A program made the position numbers and the translations under genes. From an uncultured Roseburia sp. (GTDB lineage: Bacteria; Bacillota; Clostridia; Lachnospirales; Lachnospiraceae): 64,000 bases of DNA. Positions 8,188 through 18,123 of this stretch are shown here, piece after piece. The stretch is from positions 10,534-74,533 of the forward strand of contig CAKQXQ010000008.1 in assembly GCA_934292805.1 (NCBI GenBank), read 5' to 3'. Under the pieces are notes generated by a model. That model saw only the letters and a program-made list of their open reading frames with translations, was not told the origin of the DNA and did not search any database. How positions within the stretch are numbered: the stretch's first letter is position 1; each line of letters starts with the position of its first letter.

Positions 8188-10104
8188 ATGGCAAATTATG
8201 ATGAGCATAGTATCTCGGTTTTAGAGGGACTGGAAGCAGTCCGTAAGAGACCGGGAATGTATATAGGAAGTGTTTCAAGAAAGGGACTGAACCATCTGAT
8301 CTATGAGATCGTTGACAACTCAGTGGATGAGCATCTTGCAGGGGCATGCGATACAATACGTGTGACACTGGAGAAAGATGGTTCCTGTACCGTGGAGGAC
8401 AACGGACGTGGTGTACCGGTTGGAATGCATGCAAAAGGTGTCTCGGCAGCCCGTATTGTATACACAACATTACATGCCGGAGGAAAGTTCGATGATTCGG
8501 CATATAAGACAAGCGGAGGTCTGCACGGAGTAGGATCGTCTGTTGTGAATGCACTGTCCGTTTATATGGATGTACAGATCAGCAGGGAAGGCTATGTTCA
8601 TCATGACCGTTACGAAAGAGGAGTTCCGGTTGTAGAACTCGAGAACGGACTGCTCCCGAAGATTGCGAAGACGAAGAAGACAGGAACAAAAGTGAATTTC
8701 CTTCCGGATCCTGAAATCTTTGAGAAAACAAGGTTCAAGGAAGATGAGATCAAGAGCCGTATGCATGAGACCGCATATCTGAATCCGAAGCTTACGATCA
8801 TATATGAGGATCGCAGAGGGGAAGAAACAGAGCATATCGTATATCATGAAGAGGACGGGATCCGCGGATTTGTAAAGGACTTGAATAAGAATTCGGAAGT
8901 GCTTCATGATGTTGTATATTATCAGGGAGAAGCAGAAGGCATTACGGTCGAGGCAGCTTTTCAGTATACGAATGAATTTCATGAGAATATCCTTGGCTTC
9001 TGCAATAATATCTTTAATGCAGAGGGAGGAACACATATTACAGGATTTAAGACTGTATTTACAACAGTGATCAACTCTTATGCGAGAGAGCTTGGAATTT
9101 TAAAAGAGAAAGATGTGAACTTTACCGGAGCAGATGTCCGCAATGGAATGACTGCAGTTATTTCCATCAAGCATCCGGATCCAAGATTTGAAGGACAGAC
9201 GAAAACAAAACTGGATAATCAGGATGCATCCAGAGCGACAGCGAAAGTAACCGGTGACGAGATCCAGTTATTTTTCGATAAGAATTTAGACACATTAAAG
9301 ACAGTGATCTCCTGTGCTGAGAAAGCAGCTAAGATCCGAAAAACAGAAGAACGTGCCAAAACAAATCTGCTTACCAAACAGAAATTTTCTTTTGATTCGA
9401 ATGGAAAGCTTGCAAACTGTGAGAGCAGGGATGCTTCTATCTGCGAGATTTTTATCGTAGAGGGAGATTCCGCCGGTGGCTCTGCAAAGACAGCGAGAGA
9501 CAGGAATTATCAGGCAATCCTTCCGATCCGTGGTAAGATTTTGAATGTTGAGAAGGCAAGCATCGACAAAGTACTTGCAAATGCAGAGATCAAGACAATG
9601 ATCAATGCGTTCGGATGTGGTTTTTCAGAGGGTTATGGCAATGATTTTGACATCAGTAAGCTGCGTTATGACAAGATTATCATTATGGCAGATGCCGATG
9701 TGGATGGTGCACATATTTCTACCCTTCTTCTGACATTATTTTATCGTTTTATGCCGGAACTGATTTACGAAGGACATATTTATGTGGCGATGCCGCCTTT
9801 ATATAAGGTGATTCCGGGCAGGGGAGAAGAAGAGTATTTGTACGACGATGCGGCACTTGAAAAGTACAGAAAGACGCATAAAGGCAGCAATTTTACGTTA
9901 CAGAGATACAAAGGTCTTGGAGAGATGGATGCGGAACAGTTGTGGGAGACAACCTTAAATCCGGCCACCCGCATGCTCAAACGGATTGAGATCGAAGATG
10001 GACGGATGGCATCAGATATAACAGAACTTCTTATGGGCAATGATGTTCCACCAAGAAAGACATTTATCTATGAACATGCACATGATGCAGAACTGGATAT
10101 ATAA
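8188..10104 (+). CDS. parE: Type IIA topoisomerase B subunit (ParE/GyrB-like)
   Basis: This ATPase subunit of a DNA gyrase or topoisomerase IV acts on chromosome topology. The GHKL ATP site is visible as EIVDNSVDEHLAG, DNGRGVPV and GGLHGVGSSVVNALS. The Toprim domain has EGDSAGGSAK and DADVDGAHI, and the C-terminal tail has RYKGLGEMD. The length of 638 residues fits either ParE or a short GyrB. The canonical gyrB usually sits beside recF/dnaA; this copy lies next to a ParC-like gene instead, so I read it as the second enzyme of the cell, topoisomerase IV. The start follows a GAGGTAAGAA site. Confidence 0.85.
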   Translation: MANYDEHSISVLEGLEAVRKRPGMYIGSVSRKGLNHLIYEIVDNSVDEHLAGACDTIRVTLEKDGSCTVEDNGRGVPVGMHAKGVSAARIVYTTLHAGGKFDDSAYKTSGGLHGVGSSVVNALSVYMDVQISREGYVHHDRYERGVPVVELENGLLPKIAKTKKTGTKVNFLPDPEIFEKTRFKEDEIKSRMHETAYLNPKLTIIYEDRRGEETEHIVYHEEDGIRGFVKDLNKNSEVLHDVVYYQGEAEGITVEAAFQYTNEFHENILGFCNNIFNAEGGTHITGFKTVFTTVINSYARELGILKEKDVNFTGADVRNGMTAVISIKHPDPRFEGQTKTKLDNQDASRATAKVTGDEIQLFFDKNLDTLKTVISCAEKAAKIRKTEERAKTNLLTKQKFSFDSNGKLANCESRDASICEIFIVEGDSAGGSAKTARDRNYQAILPIRGKILNVEKASIDKVLANAEIKTMINAFGCGFSEGYGNDFDISKLRYDKIIIMADADVDGAHISTLLLTLFYRFMPELIYEGHIYVAMPPLYKVIPGRGEEEYLYDDAALEKYRKTHKGSNFTLQRYKGLGEMDAEQLWETTLNPATRMLKRIEIEDGRMASDITELLMGNDVPPRKTFIYEHAHDAELDI

Positions 10105-10147
10105 GAATATCAGGTTTAATGGAAATAACAGATAGAGAGGATACAAC

Positions 10148-12385
10148 ATGCAGCAGGAAGAACAGATTATCCGTACCGAGTATTCGGAACTGATGCAGAA
10201 ATCTTATATAGATTACGCGATGAGTGTCATTATCGCAAGAGCCTTACCGGATGTAAGGGATGGCTTAAAACCGGTTCAGAGAAGAACCTTATATGATATG
10301 TATGAATTGGGAATCCGTTATGACAAGCCGTACCGTAAATGTGCACGTATTGTCGGAGATACAATGGGTAAGTATCATCCGCATGGCGACAGTTCCATTT
10401 ATGATGCACTGGTTGTTATGGCACAGGAATTCAAGAAGGGACAGCCGCTTGTGGATGGCCACGGCAATTTTGGTTCTATCGAGGGAGATGGAGCAGCTGC
10501 CATGCGATATACGGAGGCACGCCTTAAGAAGATCACGCAGGAAGCATTTTTATCTGATCTGGATAAGGATGTTGTAGATTTTGTGCCAAACTTCGATGAA
10601 ACAGAAAAAGAACCGGAGGTATTGCCGGTTAAGATACCGAATCTTTTAGTCAATGGTTCGGATGGTATTGCAGTTGGTATGGTAACAAGCACACCACCTC
10701 ATAACCTCGGAGAAGTGATCGATGGTGTCATTGCCTACATTAAGAATCCGGATATCAATACCGAGCAGATGATGGAATACATTCCGGGACCGGATTTCCC
10801 GACAGGTGGTCTGATCGCGAATAAAGATGATCTTTTACAGATTTATTCTACCGGTATGGGGAAGATTAAGATCCGTGGTAAAGTTGAAGTAGAACAGGTC
10901 AAGGGCGGAAAAGAGAGAATTGTGATCACTGAGATTCCTTATACAATGATCGGTGCGAATATCGGAAAGTTTTTAAACGATGTCTATAATCTGGTAGAGA
11001 CAAAGAAGACGAACGACATCGTAGATATTACCAACCAGTCATCGAAGGAAGGGATCCGGATCGTACTGGAGCTTCGTAAGGGAGCGGACACACAGAATCT
11101 GATCAATCTTTTGTATAAGAAGACCAAGCTGGAAGATACGTTCGGAGTGAACATGCTGGCAGTTGCAGAGGGACGTCCGGAGACACTGGGACTTGTGCCG
11201 GTGATCCGTCATCATGTGAACTTCCAGTATGAGCTTGCTACAAGAAAATATAAGACATTACTGAAGAAAGAATTAGAGAAAAAAGAAATCCAGGAAGGAT
11301 TGATCAAGGCATGTGATGTGATCGACCTGATCATAGAGATCCTCCGTGGAAGTAAGAATGTGAAAGACGCGAGAGCATGTCTGACAGACGGGGTAACGGA
11401 GAATATTAAGTTCAAATCCCAGGAATCTATGAAGATGGCAAAAGAACTGCGTTTTACCGAAAGACAGACAACAGCGATATTAGAGATGCGACTTCAGAAG
11501 CTGATCGGTCTGGAGATCGAAGCCCTGATGAAAGACCATGAAGAAACCTTAAAGCATATTGCAGAATACGAGGATATTTTAGGAAACCGTGCAGTTATGG
11601 CGAAGGTGATCATCAAAGAGTTACAGTCCTATAAGAAGCAGTATGCAGTACCGAGAAAGACAGTGATCGACAACCTTGAAGAAGCGGTTGTGGAAGAGAA
11701 GAAGATCGAGGAGATGGATGTTGTATTTCTGATGGATCGCTTTGGTTATGCCAAGACAGTGGATGTCAGTGTCTATGAGCGTAATAAAGAAGCGGCAGAT
11801 GCAGAGAACCGTTACATTTTAACCTGTAAGAATACAGATAAGATATGCATCTTTACGAATAAAGGACAGATGCATCTTCTAAAGGTATTAGATCTTCCTT
11901 ACGGAAAGTTCCGTGACAAGGGAATCCCTATCGATAATCTCAGCAATTATAACAGCAGTGAAGAAAATTTTGTATACATTACAAATCTTGGTGCAATCCT
12001 TCATTCCAAAGTATTCTTTGGCACAAAGATGGCAATGCTTAAGATGGTAGACGGAAGTGAATTTGATGTTGCAAAGAGAACGACAGCAGCAACGAAGTTA
12101 AATGACGAGGATGAGCTTCTGATTGTCCATGCAGTAAGCGAAGATGAGACGATCGTGATGCAGTCTGAAAAGGATATGTTCTTAAGGATCGAGGCATCCA
12201 CAGTTCCAGAGAAGAAGAAAGGGGCAGTGGGAGTCCGGGGAATGAAGCTTGCAGCCGGTGATACATTAAGCAATATCTATTTGCTGGACAATGAGAGTGA
12301 GCAGACGATCGAAGTGAAGGGTAAGGAAGTCGTGTTGAACCGCCTTCGGATCGGTAACCGGGATACAAAGGGAACAAAGCGGTAA
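10148..12385 (+). CDS. parC: Type IIA topoisomerase A subunit (ParC/GyrA-like)
   Basis: This is the DNA breakage-reunion subunit paired with the upstream ATPase subunit, 43 bp away. The catalytic tyrosine is Tyr121 in AAMRYTEAR. The quinolone-resistance region reads HPHGDSSIYD, with Ser82, Ser83 and Asp86 at the usual drug-contact sites, which is the common sensitive form. A coiled-coil gate follows (around residues 370-480), then a C-terminal beta-pinwheel. I see no GyrA-box motif (QRRGGKG type) in that pinwheel, which argues for a decatenating ParC rather than a supercoiling GyrA. The 745-residue length is normal. Confidence 0.85.
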   Translation: MQQEEQIIRTEYSELMQKSYIDYAMSVIIARALPDVRDGLKPVQRRTLYDMYELGIRYDKPYRKCARIVGDTMGKYHPHGDSSIYDALVVMAQEFKKGQPLVDGHGNFGSIEGDGAAAMRYTEARLKKITQEAFLSDLDKDVVDFVPNFDETEKEPEVLPVKIPNLLVNGSDGIAVGMVTSTPPHNLGEVIDGVIAYIKNPDINTEQMMEYIPGPDFPTGGLIANKDDLLQIYSTGMGKIKIRGKVEVEQVKGGKERIVITEIPYTMIGANIGKFLNDVYNLVETKKTNDIVDITNQSSKEGIRIVLELRKGADTQNLINLLYKKTKLEDTFGVNMLAVAEGRPETLGLVPVIRHHVNFQYELATRKYKTLLKKELEKKEIQEGLIKACDVIDLIIEILRGSKNVKDARACLTDGVTENIKFKSQESMKMAKELRFTERQTTAILEMRLQKLIGLEIEALMKDHEETLKHIAEYEDILGNRAVMAKVIIKELQSYKKQYAVPRKTVIDNLEEAVVEEKKIEEMDVVFLMDRFGYAKTVDVSVYERNKEAADAENRYILTCKNTDKICIFTNKGQMHLLKVLDLPYGKFRDKGIPIDNLSNYNSSEENFVYITNLGAILHSKVFFGTKMAMLKMVDGSEFDVAKRTTAATKLNDEDELLIVHAVSEDETIVMQSEKDMFLRIEASTVPEKKKGAVGVRGMKLAAGDTLSNIYLLDNESEQTIEVKGKEVVLNRLRIGNRDTKGTKR

Positions 12386-12438
12386 AACAAAGAACAAAAG
12401 CGCGTTCGATTTGAATACAGAAAACAGGAGTGACAGAC

Positions 12439-13728
12439 ATGGATTATGAACAGGCGCGGGAGTATGCCGCAAATGTCAGCCGGTCCGGAAGCATTTTAGG
12501 ACTTGCAAGTATTGAAAACTTAATGAAAGAACTTGGCAATGTGCAGGAAAAGCTTAGGATCATCCATATTGCAGGAACGAACGGAAAAGGTTCCGTCGGT
12601 GCTTTTATTGAACGTGTATTGATAGAAGCCGGATACCGGGTGGGGAGATATACTTCCCCGGCGGTATTCGATCCGATGGAAGTATGGAAGATCAATCTTA
12701 ACAATATGAGTCATGAGGCGTATGCACGGATTCTAGGTCAGGTAAAAGAGGCCTGTGACCGTTTGACAGAGAAAGGAATGGAGCATCCGACGATTTTCGA
12801 AGTGGAAACGGCAATGGCTTTTTTGTATTTTTATCAGGAAAAATGTGATTATGTACTGCTGGAAGTCGGGATGGGTGGAAGAACTGATGCGACAAATCTG
12901 ATCAAAGCTCCGGTCTGCTCCGTGCTCACTTCGATCAGCATGGATCATATGCAGTTTCTGGGAAATACACAGGAAGAGATCGCATATGCCAAGGCAGGGA
13001 TCATTAAGGAAGGATGCCCTGTAGCAAGTGTGAATCAGAAAGAAGAAGTAATGCGTGTGATAAGAACGGAGGCAGAGAAGCTCCATGCACCGCTCTTCCC
13101 TACAGATGAGACAAAAGTATCGGAAAAGAAAGCTGCAATAAAGAACCTGTCATTTATGTATGAAGGGCTTGGTCATGTGGCAACAAAACTTACCGGAAGT
13201 TACCAGTTTGAGAATTGCCTGCTTGCGATTACCGTGCTGCGGGACATACTTAAGGTGAAAGATGATGTGATACTTCAGGGAATTGCAAAAACAGTATGGC
13301 CGGGAAGATTTGAGTGTATAGGGGAACATCCGCTTTTTATCATAGACGGAGCACACAATGAGGATGCAGCAATAAAGCTTGCAGCGTCTCTGGAAAATTA
13401 TTTTACAAATACTCCGATTACCTATATAATAGGTGTGCTTGCTGATAAAGAGCACAAAAAGGTTTTACAGACGATGCTGCCACTGGCGGATCATGTATAC
13501 ACGGTGACTCCGGACAATAGAAGGGCAATGTCTGCAGAGGATTTGAAGGCGGAAGCAGAGCAGGTGATCACCAGTTTGTGGAATCACAATAAGGACAGAA
13601 AACCGGAAGTGATATCATGCGGTTCTGTTAAGGAAGCCGTAAGTCTGGCAAAGAAGACGACACCGGAAGATGGTGTGATCCTTGCATTTGGTTCTTTATC
13701 ATACTTAAGTGAGCTGAAAGATTTGTAA
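12439..13728 (+). CDS. folC: Folylpolyglutamate synthase / dihydrofolate synthase
   Basis: FolC joins dihydropteroate with glutamate and adds further glutamates to reduced folates. It is a Mur-ligase-type enzyme: the P-loop GTNGKGSVGAF, the motif GMGGRTDATNLI, and HNEDAA followed by the C-terminal domain are all readable. From this ATG the protein has 429 residues. The GTG at 12430 is in frame, but AGGAG at 12426-12430 overlaps it and sits 8 nt before the ATG. It is the first gene of a folate operon (folC-folE-folP-folBK). Confidence 0.95.
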   Translation: MDYEQAREYAANVSRSGSILGLASIENLMKELGNVQEKLRIIHIAGTNGKGSVGAFIERVLIEAGYRVGRYTSPAVFDPMEVWKINLNNMSHEAYARILGQVKEACDRLTEKGMEHPTIFEVETAMAFLYFYQEKCDYVLLEVGMGGRTDATNLIKAPVCSVLTSISMDHMQFLGNTQEEIAYAKAGIIKEGCPVASVNQKEEVMRVIRTEAEKLHAPLFPTDETKVSEKKAAIKNLSFMYEGLGHVATKLTGSYQFENCLLAITVLRDILKVKDDVILQGIAKTVWPGRFECIGEHPLFIIDGAHNEDAAIKLAASLENYFTNTPITYIIGVLADKEHKKVLQTMLPLADHVYTVTPDNRRAMSAEDLKAEAEQVITSLWNHNKDRKPEVISCGSVKEAVSLAKKTTPEDGVILAFGSLSYLSELKDL

Positions 13729-13797
13729 TTATATCAAAAAGGTGCTATAGTAGTGCCTTATAATACAGTAATATCAAAGGAAGGCAATTGCTCCGGC

Positions 13798-14397
13798 ATG
13801 AGCGATAGAAAAAAGCAGAGTAATTGTGCAGGAAATAGTGGAATGGATAAAGAGAAAATAGAACAGGGCGTTAGATTAATATTGGAAGGAATCGGTGAGA
13901 ACCCGGAAAGAGAAGGGCTCATCGATACTCCGGATCGTATTGCAAGAATGTATGAAGAAATCTTTGCAGGGCTTACACAGACCGCAGAAGAACCATTATC
14001 CAAGACTTTCCATGCGAAAGATAATGCAATGGTGATAGAGAAGGATATTACGTTCTACTCTACCTGTGAGCATCATTTTATGCCATTTTACGGAAAAGCT
14101 CATGTGGCATATATACCGGACGGAAAGGTTGTTGGATTAAGCAAGCTGGCGAGAACGGTAGAAGTGTATGCAAAACGTCCACAGCTGCAGGAACAGCTGA
14201 CAGCACAGATTGCGGATGCATTGATGGACTATTTAAAACCGCAGGGTGCAATGGTAATGATCGAGGCAGAGCATATGTGTATGACGATGCGTGGTGTGAA
14301 GAAACCGGGCAGTAAGACAGTTACATTTGTGAGCCGCGGAATCTTTGAGAAAGATGAGAGTCTTCAGGAGAAGTTTTTTCAGTTAGTGAGGATGTAG
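13798..14397 (+). CDS. folE: GTP cyclohydrolase I
   Basis: FolE converts GTP to 7,8-dihydroneopterin triphosphate, the first step of folate synthesis. Zinc and substrate residues lie in STCEHHFMPFYGKAHVAY and EAEHMCMTMRG, with the catalytic HHF and the conserved GLSKLAR segment between them. The start is not certain: this ATG lies 13 nt after AAGGAAGG, and another in-frame ATG at 13843 gives the N-terminus usual for the family (MDKEKIEQGV). The 15 extra residues are Ser/Asn/Lys rich and not conserved-looking. The gene ends 3 nt before folP. Confidence 0.94.
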   Translation: MSDRKKQSNCAGNSGMDKEKIEQGVRLILEGIGENPEREGLIDTPDRIARMYEEIFAGLTQTAEEPLSKTFHAKDNAMVIEKDITFYSTCEHHFMPFYGKAHVAYIPDGKVVGLSKLARTVEVYAKRPQLQEQLTAQIADALMDYLKPQGAMVMIEAEHMCMTMRGVKKPGSKTVTFVSRGIFEKDESLQEKFFQLVRM

Positions 14398-14400
14398 AGG

Positions 14401-15207
14401 ATGAGGATAGGCAGCAGAGAATTTGACAAAAAACATCATACATATATTATGGGAATCTTGAACGTAACGCCGGATTCTTTTTCAGATGGTGGAAGATTCA
14501 ATCATATAGAGTCGGCAATTAAGCATGTCGGGGAGATGATCGCAGAGGGTGCAGATGTGATCGATGTTGGCGGAGAGTCTACAAGACCGGGATATACGAA
14601 GATATCAGATGAAGAAGAGATTTCACGCGTAGTACCGGTAATAGAAGCGATAAAGCAAAGGTTCGATATACCGGTTTCAATCGATACTTATAAGAGTGAA
14701 GTAGCAAAAGCAGCTGCAGCAGCAGGCGCAGATCTGATCAATGATATCTGGGGCTTAAAATATGATGATAAAATGGCAGAAGTGATCGCAGAAAATAACC
14801 TTGCCTGCTGTCTGATGCATAACCGCACGAATACAGAGTACAGCAATTTTATGGAAGATATGAAACAGGAGCTGAAGGAGACAATTGCGATTGCCAGGAA
14901 AGCAGGGATCGCAGATGACAGGATTATTTTAGACCCGGGAGTTGGATTTGCAAAAAGCTATGAGAATAATCTGGAAGTAATCCGAAGACTCGGTGAATTG
15001 AAGGAACTGGGATACCCGTTATTACTTGGAACATCAAGAAAATCGGTGATCGGGTTAACTTTGGATGTTCCGGCAGCAGAACGAGTGATCGGAACAACCG
15101 TTACAACTGTCATGGCAGTACAAGCAGACTGTATGTTTGTCAGAGTCCATGACATAAAGGAAAACAGACAGGCAATTGAAATGGCTGAGGCGATTTTATA
15201 TCGTTAA
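14401..15207 (+). CDS. folP: Dihydropteroate synthase
   Basis: FolP condenses hydroxymethyl-dihydropterin pyrophosphate with p-aminobenzoate and is the sulfonamide target. The TIM-barrel signatures are MGILNVTPDSFSDGG, DVGGESTRPGY, the DTYKSEVA strand, ILDPGVGFAKS and LLGTSRKS. The 268-residue length is typical. It starts 3 nt after the folE stop codon, so it is translated from the same message. Confidence 0.96.
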   Translation: MRIGSREFDKKHHTYIMGILNVTPDSFSDGGRFNHIESAIKHVGEMIAEGADVIDVGGESTRPGYTKISDEEEISRVVPVIEAIKQRFDIPVSIDTYKSEVAKAAAAAGADLINDIWGLKYDDKMAEVIAENNLACCLMHNRTNTEYSNFMEDMKQELKETIAIARKAGIADDRIILDPGVGFAKSYENNLEVIRRLGELKELGYPLLLGTSRKSVIGLTLDVPAAERVIGTTVTTVMAVQADCMFVRVHDIKENRQAIEMAEAILYR

Positions 15208-15228
15208 AACGTATAATAAGGAATAAAA

Positions 15229-16053
15229 ATGGCACAGGACTATATCAAAATAACAAATTTAAAAGTATTTGCCCATCATGGGGTATTTCCGGAGGAGACA
15301 AGAGACGGACAGGATTTTTATGTCAATGCGAAGCTGATCTTAGATTGCAGAAAAGCAGGACAGACAGATTGTCTGGCTGATTCGTTGAACTATGGTGAAG
15401 TGAGTCATTTTATCACAGATTATTTACAGAACCATACGTACAAGCTGATCGAGGCAGCAACAGAGCATCTGGCAGAGGAGATGCTTCTTTCCATGCAGGT
15501 TTTAAAGGGAGTGGAAATAGAGCTTTGCAAGCCGCATGCTCCGATCGGACTTCCTTTTGAGAATGTATCTGTAACAATGGAACGCAGCTGGCATCAGGTT
15601 TATCTTGCAGTAGGCTCCAATATGGGGGATAAGAATGCCTATATCGCACATGGAATCGAAGAATTGGGTCAGGTCAGGGGAATCAGAAATATCAGGGTTT
15701 CAGATTTGCTTGTGACAAAGCCGTATGGCGGAGTAGTGCAGGATGATTTTGTGAATGGAGCAATTGCCATGGAAACACTTCTCACACCGGAAGAGCTTCT
15801 GGAAGAACTTCATGTGATCGAAAAGCATGCAAACCGGGAGCGAATCATACACTGGGGACCAAGGACATTAGATCTTGATATTATCTTTTATGACAGGCTG
15901 GTGTATGAAGATGAGAATCTCATCATTCCACATATTGATATGGAAAATCGTGATTTTGTATTGAAACCATTATCTGAGCTATGTCCGAACTACAGACATC
16001 CGGTATTGGGAAAGACAGTAACACAGTTGCTTGATGCATTAAAGGAAAGATAA
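15229..16053 (+). CDS. folB-folK: Bifunctional dihydroneopterin aldolase / HPPK (FolB-FolK fusion)
   Basis: Residues 1-120 form dihydroneopterin aldolase (DYIKITNLKVFAHHGVFPEE, SLNYGEVS, YKLIEAATE), which cuts dihydroneopterin. Residues 122-274 form hydroxymethyl-dihydropterin pyrophosphokinase (YLAVGSNMGDKNAYI, PYGGVVQDDFVNGAI, WGPRTLDLDIIFYD with the metal-binding Asp pair, and IPHIDMENRDFVLKPL). The two activities catalyse consecutive steps that feed FolP. The fusion is known in Firmicutes. The gene follows folP by 21 bp and completes the operon; no dihydrofolate reductase or dihydroneopterin triphosphatase gene is recognisable in the cluster. Confidence 0.95.
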   Translation: MAQDYIKITNLKVFAHHGVFPEETRDGQDFYVNAKLILDCRKAGQTDCLADSLNYGEVSHFITDYLQNHTYKLIEAATEHLAEEMLLSMQVLKGVEIELCKPHAPIGLPFENVSVTMERSWHQVYLAVGSNMGDKNAYIAHGIEELGQVRGIRNIRVSDLLVTKPYGGVVQDDFVNGAIAMETLLTPEELLEELHVIEKHANRERIIHWGPRTLDLDIIFYDRLVYEDENLIIPHIDMENRDFVLKPLSELCPNYRHPVLGKTVTQLLDALKER

Positions 16054-16100
16054 GCACAAAAGCATGGTACAATAGGCAGGAAAGGAATTATTTATAATAG

Positions 16101-16754
16101 ATGAAAGCAGTTTTATTTGATCTGGACGGAACGATTATTAATTCAGAAGAGGGAATTACCAGATGTGTTCAGTATGCACTGAAAAGTTTTGGGATTGATG
16201 AGCCTGACCGCAGGAAGCTGTTATGCTTTATTGGCCCGCCATTAGATCCGGTATTCCGTGAAAAGTATGGATTTGATGCAGACAAAGCATGGGCTGCAGT
16301 CCAAAAGTACAGGGAACGCTTTGATAAAAAGGGTATTTTTGAGTGTGAGCTTTATGATGGAGTGGAAGAAGCAATCTGTAAGTTAAAGGAAGAAGGATAT
16401 GTGATCGCACTCGCATCATCCAAGCCGGAAACAGCATGCAGACGAATCCTGGATCATTTTTCCCTGACAAAGTATTTTGACATGATCGTTGGATCAACTC
16501 TGGATGGAAGTATCAGCACGAAGCAGGAAGTTTTAGAAGAACTGGGACGCAGAATGGAGCATATGGCAATCGCCAGGGATGAAATGTGTCTGATCGGAGA
16601 TACAAGTTATGACGTGATCGGAGCCAATAGATTCGGTATCCGCTGCATAGGTGTGACCTATGGTTTTGGAACAAGAGAACAGCTGGAAGATGCAGGGGCT
16701 TATCAGATTTGTGACAATATTAACGAAGTGATCGATGCGGTACATAGCATGTAA
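16101..16754 (+). CDS. HAD-superfamily phosphatase, phosphoglycolate-phosphatase-like
   Basis: This 217-residue cytoplasmic HAD hydrolase has motif I DLDGTIINSEEG, motif II in ASSKPE, a lysine in STKQEVLEELG, and motif IV GDTSYDVIGANRFGI. A helical cap (residues 17-80) makes it a subfamily I, Gph/PpaX-like enzyme. The substrate is not evident. It starts 47 bp after the folate operon, in the same direction and without a terminator between them, so it may be cotranscribed. Dephosphorylation of a pterin phosphate is one possibility, but generic phosphoglycolate or pyrophosphate salvage is just as likely. Confidence 0.85.
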   Translation: MKAVLFDLDGTIINSEEGITRCVQYALKSFGIDEPDRRKLLCFIGPPLDPVFREKYGFDADKAWAAVQKYRERFDKKGIFECELYDGVEEAICKLKEEGYVIALASSKPETACRRILDHFSLTKYFDMIVGSTLDGSISTKQEVLEELGRRMEHMAIARDEMCLIGDTSYDVIGANRFGIRCIGVTYGFGTREQLEDAGAYQICDNINEVIDAVHSM

Positions 16755-16789
16755 AAACAGTGTGTTTTGGGATAGGAGAGATTGAAATA

Positions 16790-17572
16790 TTGAAAACAAC
16801 AGGTGGATTTAAACTCTGGCAGATCATATATCCAATCGGAATTTACTATGTAGTTTCCAGTCTGATGTATTTTGCCCTGGGACTTTTTATGGGTGAAGAT
16901 ACACAGACCTATATGTTCAGACAATTGCTCTGTTCAGCAGCAACCATACCGGTAACCTTATCCTTCTATCATCAGGATAGGGCAGCAGAATCAGTCGTTT
17001 ACGGAGAAAAAAACCGGAAAATAAATACAGAATGGCTGAAAAATGCTGCATTGGTGATTATCGGAGCAGGGACACTTGGGATTGCAGTCAACAACATCAT
17101 TGCCATGACTCCTCTTGTACAGCTGTCGGAAGGATTTCAGACGGCAAATCAGTCTTTTTTTGCGGGAAAAGTTATTTTTGAATTTTTAGGGTCGGGGTTT
17201 GTCATTCCAATCGCAGAGGAGCTTTTATTCCGCGGAGTGGTATATAAGCGATTGAAATTATATTTTGGCATGACGCCGGCATTGATCGGTTCTGCACTTA
17301 TTTTTGGCATCATGCATGTGAATCTGGTACAGTTTCTTTATGCGGCAGTTCTCGGATTGTTTCTTGCATTTGTGCTGGAGAAAACAGGTCTGGTATCCAT
17401 GGCGGTACTTGGCCATATCACCGCAAATGTGATCGCAATCATAAGAACAGAGTATAACTGGCTGACATTCAGTTTTTATCCGACATCCGCCGGAATTCTG
17501 TTTACCAGTGCGATGGCGATCGTCGGAATGGCGATTGTTATTTATTTTTGGAAGTATATGAAGGAAAAATAA
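16790..17572 (+). CDS. CPBP-family intramembrane metalloprotease
   Basis: This is an integral membrane protein with about seven hydrophobic segments and the CPBP (Abi/Rce1-like) motifs: EELLFRGVVYKRL (the EExxxR glutamate pair), FGIMHV (the FxxxH motif), and LGHITANVIA with the last conserved His and Asn. The family cleaves or processes membrane proteins and peptides; the target here is unknown. I prefer the TTG start at 16790, 11 nt after AGGAG (16774-16778). The GTG at 16760 would add ten residues without a binding site. From TTG the protein is 260 residues. Confidence 0.85.
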   Translation: MKTTGGFKLWQIIYPIGIYYVVSSLMYFALGLFMGEDTQTYMFRQLLCSAATIPVTLSFYHQDRAAESVVYGEKNRKINTEWLKNAALVIIGAGTLGIAVNNIIAMTPLVQLSEGFQTANQSFFAGKVIFEFLGSGFVIPIAEELLFRGVVYKRLKLYFGMTPALIGSALIFGIMHVNLVQFLYAAVLGLFLAFVLEKTGLVSMAVLGHITANVIAIIRTEYNWLTFSFYPTSAGILFTSAMAIVGMAIVIYFWKYMKEK

Positions 17573-17642
17573 AAGCAATTATGAGGCATGCTGGAAGGTA
17601 AGTTACTGACAGTGTGCGGATGAACGAAAGAAAGAGAGAAAA

Positions 17643-18059
17643 ATGGCAGGAACAGGCTATGCAACAGCCAGCAGGAAGAAAATTCTGGAATACCTGATGG
17701 CGAACAGCGACCGTACAGTAACAGTGACAGACATTGACCTGTACTTAAAAAAGAATGACAGTGAAGTGAATATTACGACAATCTATCGTTATCTTGATAA
17801 ACTGGCGAAAGAGGGAACCGTAATGAAGTATGTTGCCGAGAAGGGAAGCCAGGCAGTCTATCAGTATGTGGAGTCCGGGCATCATTGTGAGGAACATCTT
17901 CATCTGAAATGCGTTTCCTGTGGATGCATCATTCATCTGGAATGTGGATTTATGGATGAGATCGCAGAACACATTTTAAAGGATCATGGATTTGAGATCC
18001 AGTGTAAGAATTCGATCATATATGGTCTTTGCAAAGAATGCCGGGAAAAGAATGAATAA
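17643..18059 (+). CDS. Fur-family metalloregulator
   Basis: This 138-residue repressor has an N-terminal winged helix (ASRKKILEYLMANSDRTVTVTDI, then NITTIYRYLDKLAKEG as the recognition helix). A C-terminal dimer domain carries HHCEEHLHLKCVSCG and CKEC, the two CxxC pairs of a structural zinc site, plus His-rich metal ligands. These fit Fur, Zur or PerR; the sequence alone does not separate them. It stands alone, 70 bp after the CPBP gene. Its target operator is not obvious nearby. Confidence 0.9.
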   Translation: MAGTGYATASRKKILEYLMANSDRTVTVTDIDLYLKKNDSEVNITTIYRYLDKLAKEGTVMKYVAEKGSQAVYQYVESGHHCEEHLHLKCVSCGCIIHLECGFMDEIAEHILKDHGFEIQCKNSIIYGLCKECREKNE

Positions 18060-18123
18060 AACGATTTCCAAGATGCGATAAATATGGGACAGTTCTAATG
18101 AAAAGAAAGGAATTGTTGAATTT

